DNA of 64,000 nt from Selaginella moellendorffii (lineage: Eukaryota; Streptophyta; Lycopodiopsida; Selaginellales; Selaginellaceae), in assembly GCF_000143415.4 (NCBI RefSeq), contig NW_003314335.1, forward strand, positions 278,113 to 342,112, given 5' to 3'. Shown here one piece after another: positions 1-10,354 of the stretch (its first letter is position 1; each line of letters starts with the position of its first letter). The notes below the pieces were generated by a model that saw only the letters and a program-made list of their open reading frames with translations, had not been told where the DNA came from and made no database searches. Made by a program: the position numbers and the translations under genes.

Positions 1-58
<58 letters not shown>
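1..58. repeat. (AT)n microsatellite
   Basis: Uninterrupted alternating AT dinucleotides from the first base to about 58, seen directly. It may extend beyond the left edge. Confidence 0.97.
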
Positions 59-60
<2 letters not shown>

Positions 61-1786
61 CATATAAAAAGAAACTGGTTGAAGCTTCTAATTTGGAAAG
101 TCAAATGTTTTGAGACTCGTATAAAAATGTGGACCAACTAGAGAGGTAATATTCTATACTGTTTGTGACACTTATTTTGATGTTGGAAAACTACAAGTGG
201 AAGTTATAGAGCTATTTGAAAAGTTTGAAGTTTATGTAAAATATGAAGAAGCTTTTCTAAAATATTTTCGTATTGAATGGAAATAGGGCTGGACAAAGTT
301 GGTAATTAAATATATCATAATACTCTTGATTTTGAATAATTATTATTGGTGTGGGTTGTACTTGCACAAAACTTTCAACATGCAAATAAGGAAATAAATA
401 GCTCAATCAAGGCTTTTCATGCCAATATAAAATTTATCCTCTTAACTGAGAAATATAGTTGAAATAGAAGAATGGATTGGGTGAACTAGCTTAGTTCTAA
501 ATATTGGTTTATACATCATTGCAATATTTATGGTTTATTCAAAGCTTTAAACAATAAAAACTGATTGACAATGCTATCATAAATACTCTTTAGATTAGCA
601 ACAGAAAGTTGTTATATTCAACCATCACAAATGAATGAAGTATGATATATCCTTACCACAACAAGATATGGAAATACTAAATCTGAAAGGTATTATAAAA
701 ATCTATAATAATGATTTAGATATGAATATCTTTGTTTTGACAGAATGAAGAATTTCTAACACATGAACAATATACATGTGCTAGTGTTGAAGATACATTA
801 CATGTATCAAAATCAAGAGTACAAAATGTTAGAGTATAAAAGATGAAATTTACTAAAGTTACCTAGGAGAAACTTTAATTGTTGATGATAAACATGCTTA
901 ATACAATTCCAAATAATGAAGCATTTATAGTGATGGTATGCAATGATTTAAATATTTTGGATTAAAATATTGATATGTTTCAACCAGAAGATTTTATTTA
1001 TCTAGTGAAGAAATTTGAATAATGAGAAGATAGTACATCCTTAAAGCAAGTTAGACCCTTGGTCAAGAAGATTTGTGGAAAAGAAAAAACTAAAGTATCA
1101 ATAAATGATGCAACTCCTTTTAGTCAACTTAAGAAGCTGAGGCATACAAGTTTTTCAATGAGAATCTTATTTAATAATATAATATATAATTTTTGCTAGG
1201 CTAAATAAAGTTTTATATACTGTTTTATCATGTTAAGAAAATTTTTACACCACTATAAGCTGCAAGTGACTGCCAGGATAAACCAAAATGTTTCATTTAG
1301 TATATTACACTTAGAAAATTTTTGCTTGTCGAAAGTAGCCAATATTTAAGCCAGTAGGCATAGTCAATATGTAGAAATTCCTATATATGGGCTTGGCCCT
1401 CCAACTATACTATCTTTTTCTCCCCCACCACATTTTTATATATCCTTGGGCATGTGAGTTTTGATGTGGCAAAGAGAATGAAATTCAACAGAAAACCCCA
1501 GAATCCTAGCTCTTAACAACTACCATATTCAATCTATGGCCACCTAAAGTAGCAACATTATTGATAGTTAATTGAGGCCAGCAGCCATTGCCATAGCTTC
1601 AGCCACTATCCAAGTTAAATCTAAAAAGTTGAATATACAATTAAATCTATACTATTGTTAAAGTGCAGAGGTATTAATTGAATATTTTTTTTATAAAAAG
1701 CAATTCAAAGTCATAAAGTTCTGAAGTCAAAGTCTACTAGTTACTTTATATGACAATATAAATATCCCTATTTACTTCAATATAAT
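59..1786. other. AT-rich stretch without a recognised gene
   Basis: Very AT-rich sequence with stop codons in all frames. It resembles the decayed repeat DNA at 43-56 kb. I recognise no intact gene, RNA or terminal repeat. Confidence 0.6.
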
Positions 1787-2252
1787 ATGGCTAAATATAG
1801 AATTAAACATTTAAGTTTTCTATTTATTTATTTAAATAGATATGTATTTTCAACTCAGGTATGTTGAAATTTCCATAGGATATAATTAAATAATATTCTA
1901 TTTATAGTGTAATTATGGCATAAATATAAAAACTGGTTGCAATCATAATGCAGGAACAGATGCAAATATTGATATAACACTTAGTTTTTCTTCTGGAACA
2001 ATTATAAATTTTCATGATATTGATGATAAAGATGATAATTTTGAAAAATGTCATACTGATTCATTCAATTATCTTAAAAATTGTCCCCTTCCCAAAGAAA
2101 GATTGTGTAAAATACATATACAACGAGATAATAATGGATTATACCCTAATTGGTTTATTGAAAGACTTTTAATTTTTAAAGACAACCATTTAATTTCAGA
2201 ACTAAATATTGAAACATGGATTAATACCGAGAAAGAAGTAATACTATGTTAA
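1787..2252 (+). CDS. Small secreted PLAT/LH2-domain protein (two exons)
   Basis: Model: exon 1 at 1787-1858 and exon 2 at 1908-2252, joined by a 49-bp intron with donor CAG|GTATGT and acceptor TTTATAG. The product is 138 aa. Exon 1 (24 codons) starts M-A-K-Y-R-I-K and continues with hydrophobic LSFLFIYL, which looks like a signal peptide. Exon 2 reads through 114 codons to TAA. It carries PLAT hallmarks: a CNYGI-NIKTG first strand, AGTDANI, an acidic HDIDDKDDNFEKC turn, CKIHIQRDN and a YPNW strand. Cysteines at exon-2 positions 1, 11, 48, 59, 67 and 114 suggest disulfides. Plant PLAT proteins are small stress-linked proteins of the secretory route (family knowledge); the substrate is unknown. 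Codons mostly end in A or T, unlike neighbouring genes. A paralogue with the same splice phase lies at 49576-50047. The model is from splice logic, not transcripts. Confidence 0.75.
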
Positions 2253-3290
2253 ATCTTGATTTATTCACTTAAAATATTTTTCATAGTAAGTAAATCTTTT
2301 TGTAATATATTAAACATCAAAGCTAGAAAATAATTTAAAAATAGGATAGAAATATTTTTAATCACATTCAATGTTTTTTTTCTTGCATTTATAGCTAGAA
2401 ATTTCTAAATTAAAATTAAAATAAGTTTTAATAATTAAAATATATAGGATAAATTAAAATTGATGTTTTTCAAAAAATATTTTATTTAGATCCAAACCAT
2501 GCACCTTTAATTGAGGTCAAAAAGAGTGTAAAATACTTGAGCATCACTAATTATAAAATTGGTATAAAAGTAGTTTTGCAACCAAATATGTGAACTTTAT
2601 ATATATAAGATTCACGATTTAAATGCAGTTTAGAACACATTTGTTATTTTCTTTTGAAGCCTTGAAAAATAACACTGATTTCTGTTTGAAAAAATCTTAA
2701 TAACTCATATGAAAACACATTAATGTACTACTATAAGTATTAAAAGCTAGTGCAGTATATTTACATTTTGAATTGTTATAAAGTCAAAATTATAATCTAT
2801 CACTACTATTATATTATCAATTAATAAAATTTTGGTGCTTAAAAATAGAAATTGTAGAGTATAAATTCTATACATTATTTATTTATTTATATATAGAATA
2901 GTTAGGATATATATTGATGATTGAGTTAACTCTTCACTATATTCTTCATTTAAACTTAATAAAAATAGTATAATTAGATATGAAATATAGGTCCATTCTA
3001 GATTATAATATACTTATGTGCTCTTAATTATTTTTAAATTGATCTAATTTAACATAATATTTTATTTTAACCAAATAAAAGCAAAATGAAAACAATCCCA
3101 ATCTCAATTATAACAATGAACACATAGGATATGTATTCCTACAAAATCCTGGAGATTAGTGAGAATTATAAATTTATAATTTATAATTTATTTAGAGAAA
3201 ATTTTTCAATTTAACATTTTAAACTGTGTTAAAATACGAGATTAATCTTAACCATTAGATAACAAAGTAGGAAATTACAAAGGAATCAGT
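2253..3290. other. AT-rich intergenic DNA
   Basis: Low-complexity AT-rich sequence, including short runs such as TTTATAATTTATAATTTA near 3170-3190. I see no gene. Base composition shifts sharply to mixed GC near 3290. Confidence 0.6.
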
Positions 3291-3540
3291 TTAGACCTTG
3301 AGTTGTTATTGAGTGATCATCTTAGCTGAAGATTTGTTTACGAGATTCGTGCAAGCAACAGGAAATGCCCTCAGGGCTGCAAAAGGAGACAAGCGAACGG
3401 GGCCGAACAGCATCGAATCAGCAGAATTTTCTCGGGATAAAGAAATGGGGTCTGAGAGAGGAACAAGAGAAATGGAATTTGGCCGTCCGTTGACAGACCC
3501 ACCAATGCTGCTGGCCCTGGAAGCTTGTGGCCATCTCTAG

Positions 3541-4065
3541 ATACGCATTCTCTTCAGTACACCACAACTTTTGCCAGCATCTTGCAGCAGGCACCGGATT
3601 TCTCGAAAAAAAAAAGTGCTAGTTTAAGATCATTGATTTCTAATACTATATATGCCCACATTTCATAAGAATTCTTTTCAAAATGTTAGCTCGCCGTTGC
3701 TACTTCCATATCGGAGATTGACAGGGAGGCCAACAAACTAAATTGTCGATTGCGTGCTCCAGACGTTGAGAAATTCCATCCATGAGAAATTCCTCTCTAG
3801 CATTTTATAAGATTAAGTAGCTTGGTTTTGGTCAATGCTATGACTGAGGGGGATTGTCTCGAGCACTCGGGTCGGATAGAATTTCTTGCGAGGAGCGAAT
3901 GATTTTTGGAGCCAGGGTGTGAAGCAAAATCGTAAAGAATATCTATCAAGTGCTGCCTGACAAACCAAAGAAAAGATTATCTCTCTAGGCGTTACTGCTT
4001 CCCAGGTACGATAGCTCCTTGACAAGAATTTGGAGAGTTCTCATCCATTTATTCTGTCTTTCGCA
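3541..4065. other. Upstream region of the WD40 gene
   Basis: No gene is seen. This is probably promoter and 5' untranslated sequence of the WD40 gene that starts at 4066. No clear core promoter element could be assigned. Confidence 0.4.
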
Positions 4066-5625
4066 ATGCTTGCCTCCTCCAGCTCACAGCACGGTCCAAG
4101 CTCCATCCCTGTGACAATTCTCTCCTCCCAACCATCGCTAGTCTCTCAGCCATCCTCCAGCCTTGCCTCCCAGTCAAGCTCGGAGCTCACGACGATCACT
4201 TCCGTTAACTCCTTGCCTCCCCGTCCGGCAGAGCCTCTCGCCATCGCCTCTCCATCACTCGAGAGAAAGGACAGCTTTAATTCGCAGCTAAGCTCCCCTT
4301 CGAGCAGCAACATCTCGGCCTTCATCTCCTTCGCTAGCTCCTGCCAGTTCCCTGGGATCCAGGGCGCCACCTCCAAGTGCCTCAAGGTTTTGCGCGCCCA
4401 CCGCGGCCATATCACCGCGCTGGCCGTCTCGAGCTCCCGCCGCATCCTCTACACCGCCTCCGGCGCCAGCAGCAGCATCCACGCCTGGAGCATCCCCGAT
4501 CTGGACGAGCTCTGCGTTTTCGATGGCGGCGGCGCGGTAAAGTTCTTGCTTGTCGTCGTCGATCCGCCGGGGCTGATCCTGAGCTCCCACCATGACCACA
4601 AGATCCGGGCCTGGAAGATGGCAACAACAACGACGTCCAGTTCTTCGTCAAAGGATGATCACGATCGTCGTCCTCGAAAGTCGACCGTGACAAAGTTTCG
4701 TGCAAAGCACGTCGCCACGGTCCCCACGGTGTGGAACAGGCTCGTCACTTTCATCCCGGCCAGGAACTACGTCAAGATCCGCCGCCATCGCAAGAGCTTG
4801 TGGATCCAGCACTCTGACGTGATATCCTGCCTGGCAACCAGCCCCGACGGGAGCCTCATCTTCTCGGCGTCCTGGGACAAAACCTTCAAGGTGTGGCGAT
4901 CCTCCGACTTCAAATGCCTGGAATCGGTGGAAGCCCACGAAGACGCCATCAATTCCCTGGTATCGTCCTCCTCCGGCTTCCTCTACACTTGCTCCGCGGA
5001 CGCCAAGATCAAAGCCTGGGAAAGAACATCCGCCATAGCTAGAAAGAGGATGATCACAAGATTCAAGCTTCTCGCTAGATCATCGTCATCGCACAAGCGA
5101 TGCCGACACGCGCTGCTCGCCACGCTTGAGGGCCACAAGTCGGGAGTGAACGCCATGGTCCTCTCCCCGGACGAGCAGCTGCTCTACTCGGGCTCCTCGG
5201 ATCGAAAGATCCTGGTGTGGGAGCGCGAGGAGAGCGCCAACCACATGAGCTTGCTGGGGGCGCTGCGCGGGCACAGGCAAGCAGTGCTGTGCCTGGCGGC
5301 CATGGGGGACTTCCTATGCAGCGGTTCAGCTGACAGGAGCGTTAGGGTTTGGAGGAAGAGCCCTGGCGGATCTCTACACGCCTGCATTGCGCTGCTCGAG
5401 GGTCACTTCGGCCCTGTCAAGGCCCTGGCCGTCGCTCCTCTTCTGAAGTCTTCCTCTCCGGGAAGAGCGGACGTAGAAAATGACCATGGAGCTGCTAGTA
5501 GCATTCATGAATTTGTGGTTTACAGCGGCAGCCTTGATTCCGATGTACGGGTCTGGCTAATTACCCCTGATGAAAACTTCCCCTCGGCCCAGATGACAAA
5601 TCCACCCCGATTTAAATCCATATGA
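4066..5625 (+). CDS. WD40-repeat protein, JINGUBANG-like
   Basis: A single uninterrupted frame of 519 codons plus stop. The first ATG is at 4066; the open frame extends 12 codons upstream but has no ATG there. A Ser/Pro-rich N-terminus of about 90 residues is followed by a WD40 propeller. Recognisable repeats include LRAHRGHITALAVS, HSDVISCLATSPDGSL with FKVW, EAHEDAINSLV with IKAWE, LEGHKSGVNAMVLSPD with ILVWE, LRGHRQAVLCLA with VRVWR, and LEGHFGPVKALAV with VRVWL, giving about seven blades. The arrangement matches the plant JINGUBANG / kinase-B-like WD40 family, usually intronless, whose Arabidopsis member restrains pollen germination (family knowledge). It probably acts as a protein-interaction scaffold. 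No lesions are seen. The exact family role in this organism is inference. Confidence 0.85.
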   Translation: MLASSSSQHGPSSIPVTILSSQPSLVSQPSSSLASQSSSELTTITSVNSLPPRPAEPLAIASPSLERKDSFNSQLSSPSSSNISAFISFASSCQFPGIQGATSKCLKVLRAHRGHITALAVSSSRRILYTASGASSSIHAWSIPDLDELCVFDGGGAVKFLLVVVDPPGLILSSHHDHKIRAWKMATTTTSSSSSKDDHDRRPRKSTVTKFRAKHVATVPTVWNRLVTFIPARNYVKIRRHRKSLWIQHSDVISCLATSPDGSLIFSASWDKTFKVWRSSDFKCLESVEAHEDAINSLVSSSSGFLYTCSADAKIKAWERTSAIARKRMITRFKLLARSSSSHKRCRHALLATLEGHKSGVNAMVLSPDEQLLYSGSSDRKILVWEREESANHMSLLGALRGHRQAVLCLAAMGDFLCSGSADRSVRVWRKSPGGSLHACIALLEGHFGPVKALAVAPLLKSSSPGRADVENDHGAASSIHEFVVYSGSLDSDVRVWLITPDENFPSAQMTNPPRFKSI

Positions 5626-5720
5626 TATGACATTTTTTGAAAAAATAAAAAAAGAAATTGTGTATAAAAGAATATACTAGCATATGCTACTTTTTTTAAA
5701 AAACATTTATACACAATTTA

Positions 5721-5779
5721 CATGAATGGCTAGCGCGTCTGACTTCAAGGGTGCATGTTCGAGTCACGTTGGCTTCATG
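5721..5779 (+). pseudogene. tRNA-Trp-like fragment
   Basis: ATGGCTAGCGCGTCTGACT (D-arm to anticodon stem) and a TTCGAGTCACG T-arm closely match the intact tRNA-Trp at 8901-8972 on the other strand. The anticodon loop and its 3' stem are deleted or rearranged, and the 5' acceptor half is absent. It is a degenerate copy. Confidence 0.7.
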
Positions 5780-5847
5780 GTTTTGTTGGAAGGAATTTAG
5801 AAGAAATCATGTGAAGAACATAACCACGAGCCTTGATTATGCCTTAA

Positions 5848-5928
5848 GTTGAGATGGCCGAGTTGGTCTAAGGCGCCAGATTAAGGTTCTGGTCCGCAAG
5901 GGCGTGGGTTCAAATCCCACTCTCAACA
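5848..5928 (+). tRNA. tRNA-Leu (AAG)
   Basis: The acceptor arms GTTGAGA and TCTCAAC pair, followed by an A discriminator. The anticodon stem is CCAGA/TCTGG around loop TTAAGGT, giving anticodon AAG. A long variable arm (GTCCGCAAGGGC) and T-arm GTGGGTTCAAATCCCAC are typical of class II tRNA-Leu. No intron is seen. Confidence 0.96.
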
Positions 5929-6120
5929 ACACATCCATCAACATCGTTTTATCGAGTAACAAGCAAAAGGCCTTTACTTAATAGATATTAACATTTTGGC
6001 TTCTAAAAGCACGTCCCACAAAAAAGTTGAAAAAATAAAAAGAGAAGGAAAAAAAATCACCTCTTTGTGGTTGATCCTCTCTGCGCTTTTTGTTGGCGCT
6101 TTGTTCTGTTACTCGTAAAG

Positions 6121-7950
6121 TCAAGCTCCATTGGTTTGCGATTGAAGCCGCTGCTTGCAAAGCTTGCCCTCCATGGCGTCCTTCTTGAGCTTGCAAGTCT
6201 TGCACAGGAACGGGCCTTCCCAGCTCTCGTCGGGGCTGAGCGAGAAAAAAGAGCCATCGTTCTCGTCATCGCTGCTCACCGTCAGCATCTCCTGGCAGAT
6301 CGCGCATTTCAACACGCCCTCTCCTCCAGGGGCCGGGAATAATCTACACAAGCGCGAGAAAAGAAACAGTGTTAGCGCCACTATCCCACATGCAAGCGAA
6401 ACAAAACAAACAAACGCAGAAAAACAAAGTCCATTCTGCCCAACTCCAAAATATAAACGACAACGAACCTGTCGGCGAGCATTGCAGAGCCTTCCTCAAA
6501 AATTTCTTCCACTTGTCTTCTGGTGCCAGCCGGCTTGCGCGTCAGCTTCGAGACGTTAAACGAGTGACGAAAGTCGAGGACTTTGAGAATCCTGCTTTGT
6601 TTCTTGGCGACTGGGGCAGTGGGCCTCACTGGCGGTGGTACAATATCCACGACCAAGCAAGTCGTATCGTCGCGTAAGCCCCTGCTGCGCAGCGCCTCCT
6701 AGACAAAGTTTGTTTGTTTCCGGCAGAGAAAGTTTAGATCTCTATCGGAGAAAAAACCAAACGACAGCACCTTCACAATCTGCTTGGCTGCAATCTCTGG
6801 GGGTAAACCCCGAGCGTATTTGGCGGCTTGCTCAGAGTTCAAGGCATCCCAAACGCCGTCCGTGGCGATGATCAGCCTCCCGCCAGAAGCAGGTACCTGC
6901 AAGGGAGCGGCAAACGCCGTGCATTGGAACAGAGAAGAGGAAATGAGGAACTCTACCTTGATTTGTTTCACGTATGGCACAGGGACAATAAACTCCCCGA
7001 CGTCCATGTCACCAATGGACCTCGAAAGACAAAGCCCTCCCGGCCAACATCTCAATGGCCCAACCTATAGAGCTCAATCATTCAGTCCTGTCAGAGAAAA
7101 ACACAAAAGAGCTTAAGTCACCTCGGCACCAGCTGCAGTGCTCAATCTCCCGACCTCACCACCACTAGCTGTAACTCGAACCCGCCTACGGCGTTTTAAC
7201 GCGAAAGCATCAGCTACAGTACTCCAACGACAACAGGTAGCAAACTTACTCTTCTTCGTTTACTTCGAGACGGTGATCCACGGTCAGTGTTATGACAGCT
7301 CCCTCCGAGTCCAAGATGCAGCGCGAATCCCCGACCGAGGCAGCAGTGACTGTCAATCCATCGATAACTACGAAAGTCGCAGTGGTGCCCGAGGATTGCT
7401 CTAGAGAAAGGAAACGAGCATCAGTTTTCCTGAAACCATGTCCAAGTTTTAAAGACTACCTCTTCTTTGGAACTCCTTATCGGCCTTCACGAATCCAGCG
7501 ACAAGAGCCCGAGGGAGAAGGGCTAGCCATTCCTCCCTGCTTAGCCCGGAAGGAACAGCGCCCATCACGTCGTTCACCAGGTTCTCCTTCGAGTAAATCG
7601 CCGCCGCGGCTCCATTGTGTCCGTCAAAAATCTGGTAGAAAGACTCCGTCAGGAAAAAAGAGAGAAGAAAAAACTCCGTCCCCATTTTGAGTAGAGCTAC
7701 TCACCGCAAAAACTCCAAATGTGGATGATCCATCGCCGGGAACTCTCTGGCAATCGGTCTTGACAAGCACGAAATCCTCCCCCTTTTTGGACTGCGCCGC
7801 ATGGCCATACTGCAACACGGGTCTCTCGACCCTCTCCGGCCTCACTTCTCTGCTTAGCAAGTGAATCAGAGACATGCTATCGGCCCTCTGGATGAGCGCT
7901 TCCCCCTGCCGTGTGGATTTCCGGGGCGGCGCCTCTGTATCGGCAGTCAT
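6121..7950 (-). CDS. Protein phosphatase 2C (PP2C12-like)
   Basis: Eight exons on the minus strand: 7705-7950, 7460-7631, 7250-7400, 7122-7185, 6957-7064, 6771-6896, 6469-6698 and 6121-6343. All junctions are GT-AG with consistent phases, giving 439 aa. The ATG is at 7948-7950. PP2C motifs appear in order: GEDF, IFDGHNGAAAA (metal-binding D and G), GDSRC, TASGGEVGRL, LSRSIGDMDVGEF, ATDGVWD and RDDTTC. The C-terminus has a Cys-rich tail with CAICQ and PFLCKTCKLKKDAMEGK, typical of the plant PP2C12/33 subgroup (family knowledge). It is a Mg/Mn-dependent Ser/Thr phosphatase, substrates unknown. Introns are short (about 60-125 bp). No lesion was found, which contrasts with the damaged genes downstream. 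Confidence 0.9.
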
Positions 7951-8250
7951 CTTGCTCGCTTCCACCCCAAATCACTACAACCTGAGCTTATAATCCCGAT
8001 TGCAAGCCCGGAGCGCCTGCATTGCGCCGAATCGCCCCCGCGAGAGTGATTTCCGACGAAATCCGGCAAAAGAAGATACGCAAACGCTCTCCCACCTCGA
8101 AAGCACCGCGCTTCCAGCTCGAGCTCCACCACGATCAGCTAGCTCCTTCCTAGAAACCCTAGCTCGCAGCGGCCCAGACCAACGGCCAGGATCGCTTGGA
8201 CGCCCAGATGGCAAAGACTGACACGTCAGAAAAGAGCGCCTTCGTGGCAC

Positions 8251-8900
8251 GTCAAAGCCGTTAGCGCGGGCCCCGCCACGTCATCCCGGCATGCCACGTC
8301 AGGTCAGTTATACGAGCCCGACGCGTGGGGCCATTTCTACGGTCTTTGCAATAATGTGGCCAGTTGGATGAGTATAACTGGAAAAATTGGGAATTTACAA
8401 GCTAGAGCTCTAAGATTCTTCCAAGATTCCATCCCATTCTTTCGAACCTTTTCTATCCTTCTTGTCGTGGCGTTCAAGGAAAAAGACATTGCAGGTCGTA
8501 TGATCTTTGATTGAAACACACCACCAAACGAGTTAGAACTTACAGCTAAGATCACCAATCAATCGATCGGCCATAGATTGGTATATAGATGGATCTCTGA
8601 TCATGGGTGATCCAAGCTTGTAGATCCACTGCTAAATCAAATGCTTCTGGTGGAGCCCAAAAAGAAAGCCTGTGGCAAAGCTTTTAGTGTGAGGGACAAC
8701 AAGACACGCACTTCGGGTCAATCTAAATGGATTTCCATGCATGTGCCCGCCAGAGAATCTAGATACGCTTCAAAGGGTGGGATGAGTTTCTTAATGAATC
8801 ACTCGCCAAAATGCTATGCCCAAAGCGGGCGTTTGCAAGAGGGGTGGACCAAATGGCCAAATGTTATGAAATCATTCACAACATCATGAAACCAACGTAA
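8251..8900. other. Intergenic, no gene recognised
   Basis: This stretch lies between the 5' end of the PP2C gene and the tRNA-Trp gene. Short open frames here lack homology that I recognise. The part nearest 8250 may be PP2C promoter. Confidence 0.4.
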
Positions 8901-8972
8901 TGAACCCGGCGTGACTCGAACACGCAGCCTTCTGATCTGGAGTCAGACGCGCTACCATTGCGCCACGGATCC
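8901..8972 (-). tRNA. tRNA-Trp (CCA)
   Basis: The reverse complement begins GGATCCGTGGCGCAATGG, has the anticodon loop CTCCAGA (anticodon CCA), T-arm GTTCGAGTCACGC and acceptor CGGGTTC plus an A discriminator. The full 72-nt cloverleaf pairs well and no intron is present. Confidence 0.96.
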
Positions 8973-9175
8973 TGATGTGCTGCAAAGTGTGGATTTCAAA
9001 CGGAAGAAGCTCAGATGTATATGATGATGTCAAACCCACGCTGACGCTGTAGTGTTGACTACCATTGACTTTAGAGGGTTCCCGCCTAAACATTTCCTCC
9101 ACTTTTTCTGCATTTACAAGCATTTTTCTCGTTTTTATTTGTCTATCTACAAGTTAGTCCCTCCCGCCTTTCCCA

Positions 9176-10291
9176 TCACCTTGGAGTCAGCAAGCTCTGG
9201 AAGAACAAAAACGCAAAATCACCATCATCAACAGAGCAAAGAACAGAGATCTTTACCTCATCAATCTTGATGTCCCGGATAGGCGAGTGATCCCCGGGCG
9301 AGAGGCACGAATGCCGGATCCTCTCCACTTCGTCAAAAACCTCCGCCATGCTCGGCCTCGCGTCCTTCTCGTGCGCCAGGCACCGAAACGCGAGCTCCGC
9401 CATCCTCTGGATCATACACCTCACCACCGGGTTCCTGCACGCCTGGATCATGAGCGCCGGGTCAATGATCTCATCCAGGCAGTCGGTGGCGATCTTGCCG
9501 ACCGCCAGCGCCGCCAGGTTGACCTCCCGCTTGTCGCGCGTGAAGTCAACCACCTTCATGCTAGTGATCATCTCCACCAGCACCACCCCGAAGCTGTACA
9601 CGTCACTCTTGTCGGACAGCTGGAAGCTCTGGTGGTAGTCCGGGTCCACGTACCCGGGCGTGCCTTGCGCCGCGGTGGACACGTGGCTGGCCTCAAAGTC
9701 GGCAACTTTCGTCGTCCAGGAGAATGTTCGTTGACTTTACGTCGCGGTGGTAAATCGGCGGCGAGCGCGAGTGGAGATACGCGATGCCCTGTGCCGCATC
9801 CGCCGCGATTGCCACCCGGGTGAACCAGTCGAGTCCATCGCCGCGCTCCCGCTGGAGGTGCTCCGCCAGCGTCCCATTGGGGACGAACTCAGACCTCGAG
9901 GCAGCAGCCGAGGAGTTGGACGAGATTGGGGTGGCTGACGCTTAGCAAAACTTGAGAACTTGCTCGACCCCGTGGGAGCTTATGTGATTGATGCGCTTCA
10001 CCGCGACGTCGCGGCCGTCCGGGAGCTTGCCCTTGTAGACAGTGCCGTGGCCGCCATGGCCGAGCATCTGGGTCGGGGAGAAGTCCTTGGTGGCGCGCTC
10101 CAGGTCCTTGTAGGAGAAGAGGGTGACAGCCTTGGAGCTGCTGGTGCGCGAGACGAGCTTGGCGAGCTGCTTGGTGCCGCGCATGCTGCGGAAGGTGGTG
10201 GACAGGCGGCGGCGGTGATGACGCGAGCGGGCGGTGAGCAGCGCCAGCGCGATCACCACCGCTGCTAGAACTGTAGCTCCCGCGAGAATCC
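9176..10291 (-). pseudogene. Receptor-like Ser/Thr kinase (WAK-like), disrupted
   Basis: The main exon is 9257-10291 and a short last exon lies at 9176-9196 (ends SLLTPR). In order it has a transmembrane segment ([14 protein letters not shown]), [14 protein letters not shown], a P-loop [46 protein letters not shown] and SDVYSFGVVLVEM, typical of plant WAK-like kinases. At least four small deletions interrupt it: after EQVL near 9950 (frame change), after CCLEV near 9895 (frame change, losing the usual LLVYE segment), after LLDD near 9710, and in the activation segment, where DFG is now DFE and the following residues are missing. No substitution stops are seen between these sites. It is a pseudogene, a damaged allele, or a region of poor sequence. 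The upstream ectodomain expected of a WAK-like protein is absent; tubby exons lie there instead. Confidence 0.8.
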
Positions 10292-10354
10292 CTGTTTCAA
10301 GCTCCACGAGTCAGCTCTCTCGATCGTTTATGGATGGAATGAGTGACGCTCAAC

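Noticed and set aside
1-3290. Organelle-derived DNA, suggested by AT richness
   Set aside because: No organellar gene, tRNA or rRNA is recognisable, and the region holds a spliced nuclear-type gene.
3313-3540. 75-codon open frame at the AT/GC boundary
   Set aside because: It begins with GTG, has no recognisable motif or splice signals, and open frames of this size are common by chance in GC-richer DNA.
4030-4065. Upstream extension of the WD40 gene by 12 codons
   Set aside because: The codon at 4030 is TTG; the first ATG in the frame is 4066.
4146-4950. Overlapping minus-strand frames across the WD40 gene
   Set aside because: They mirror GC-rich coding sequence on the other strand and have no family features.
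9287-9823. 178-codon plus-strand frame
   Set aside because: It is the complement of the kinase exon; its His/Arg/Pro-rich product is typical of a shadow frame.
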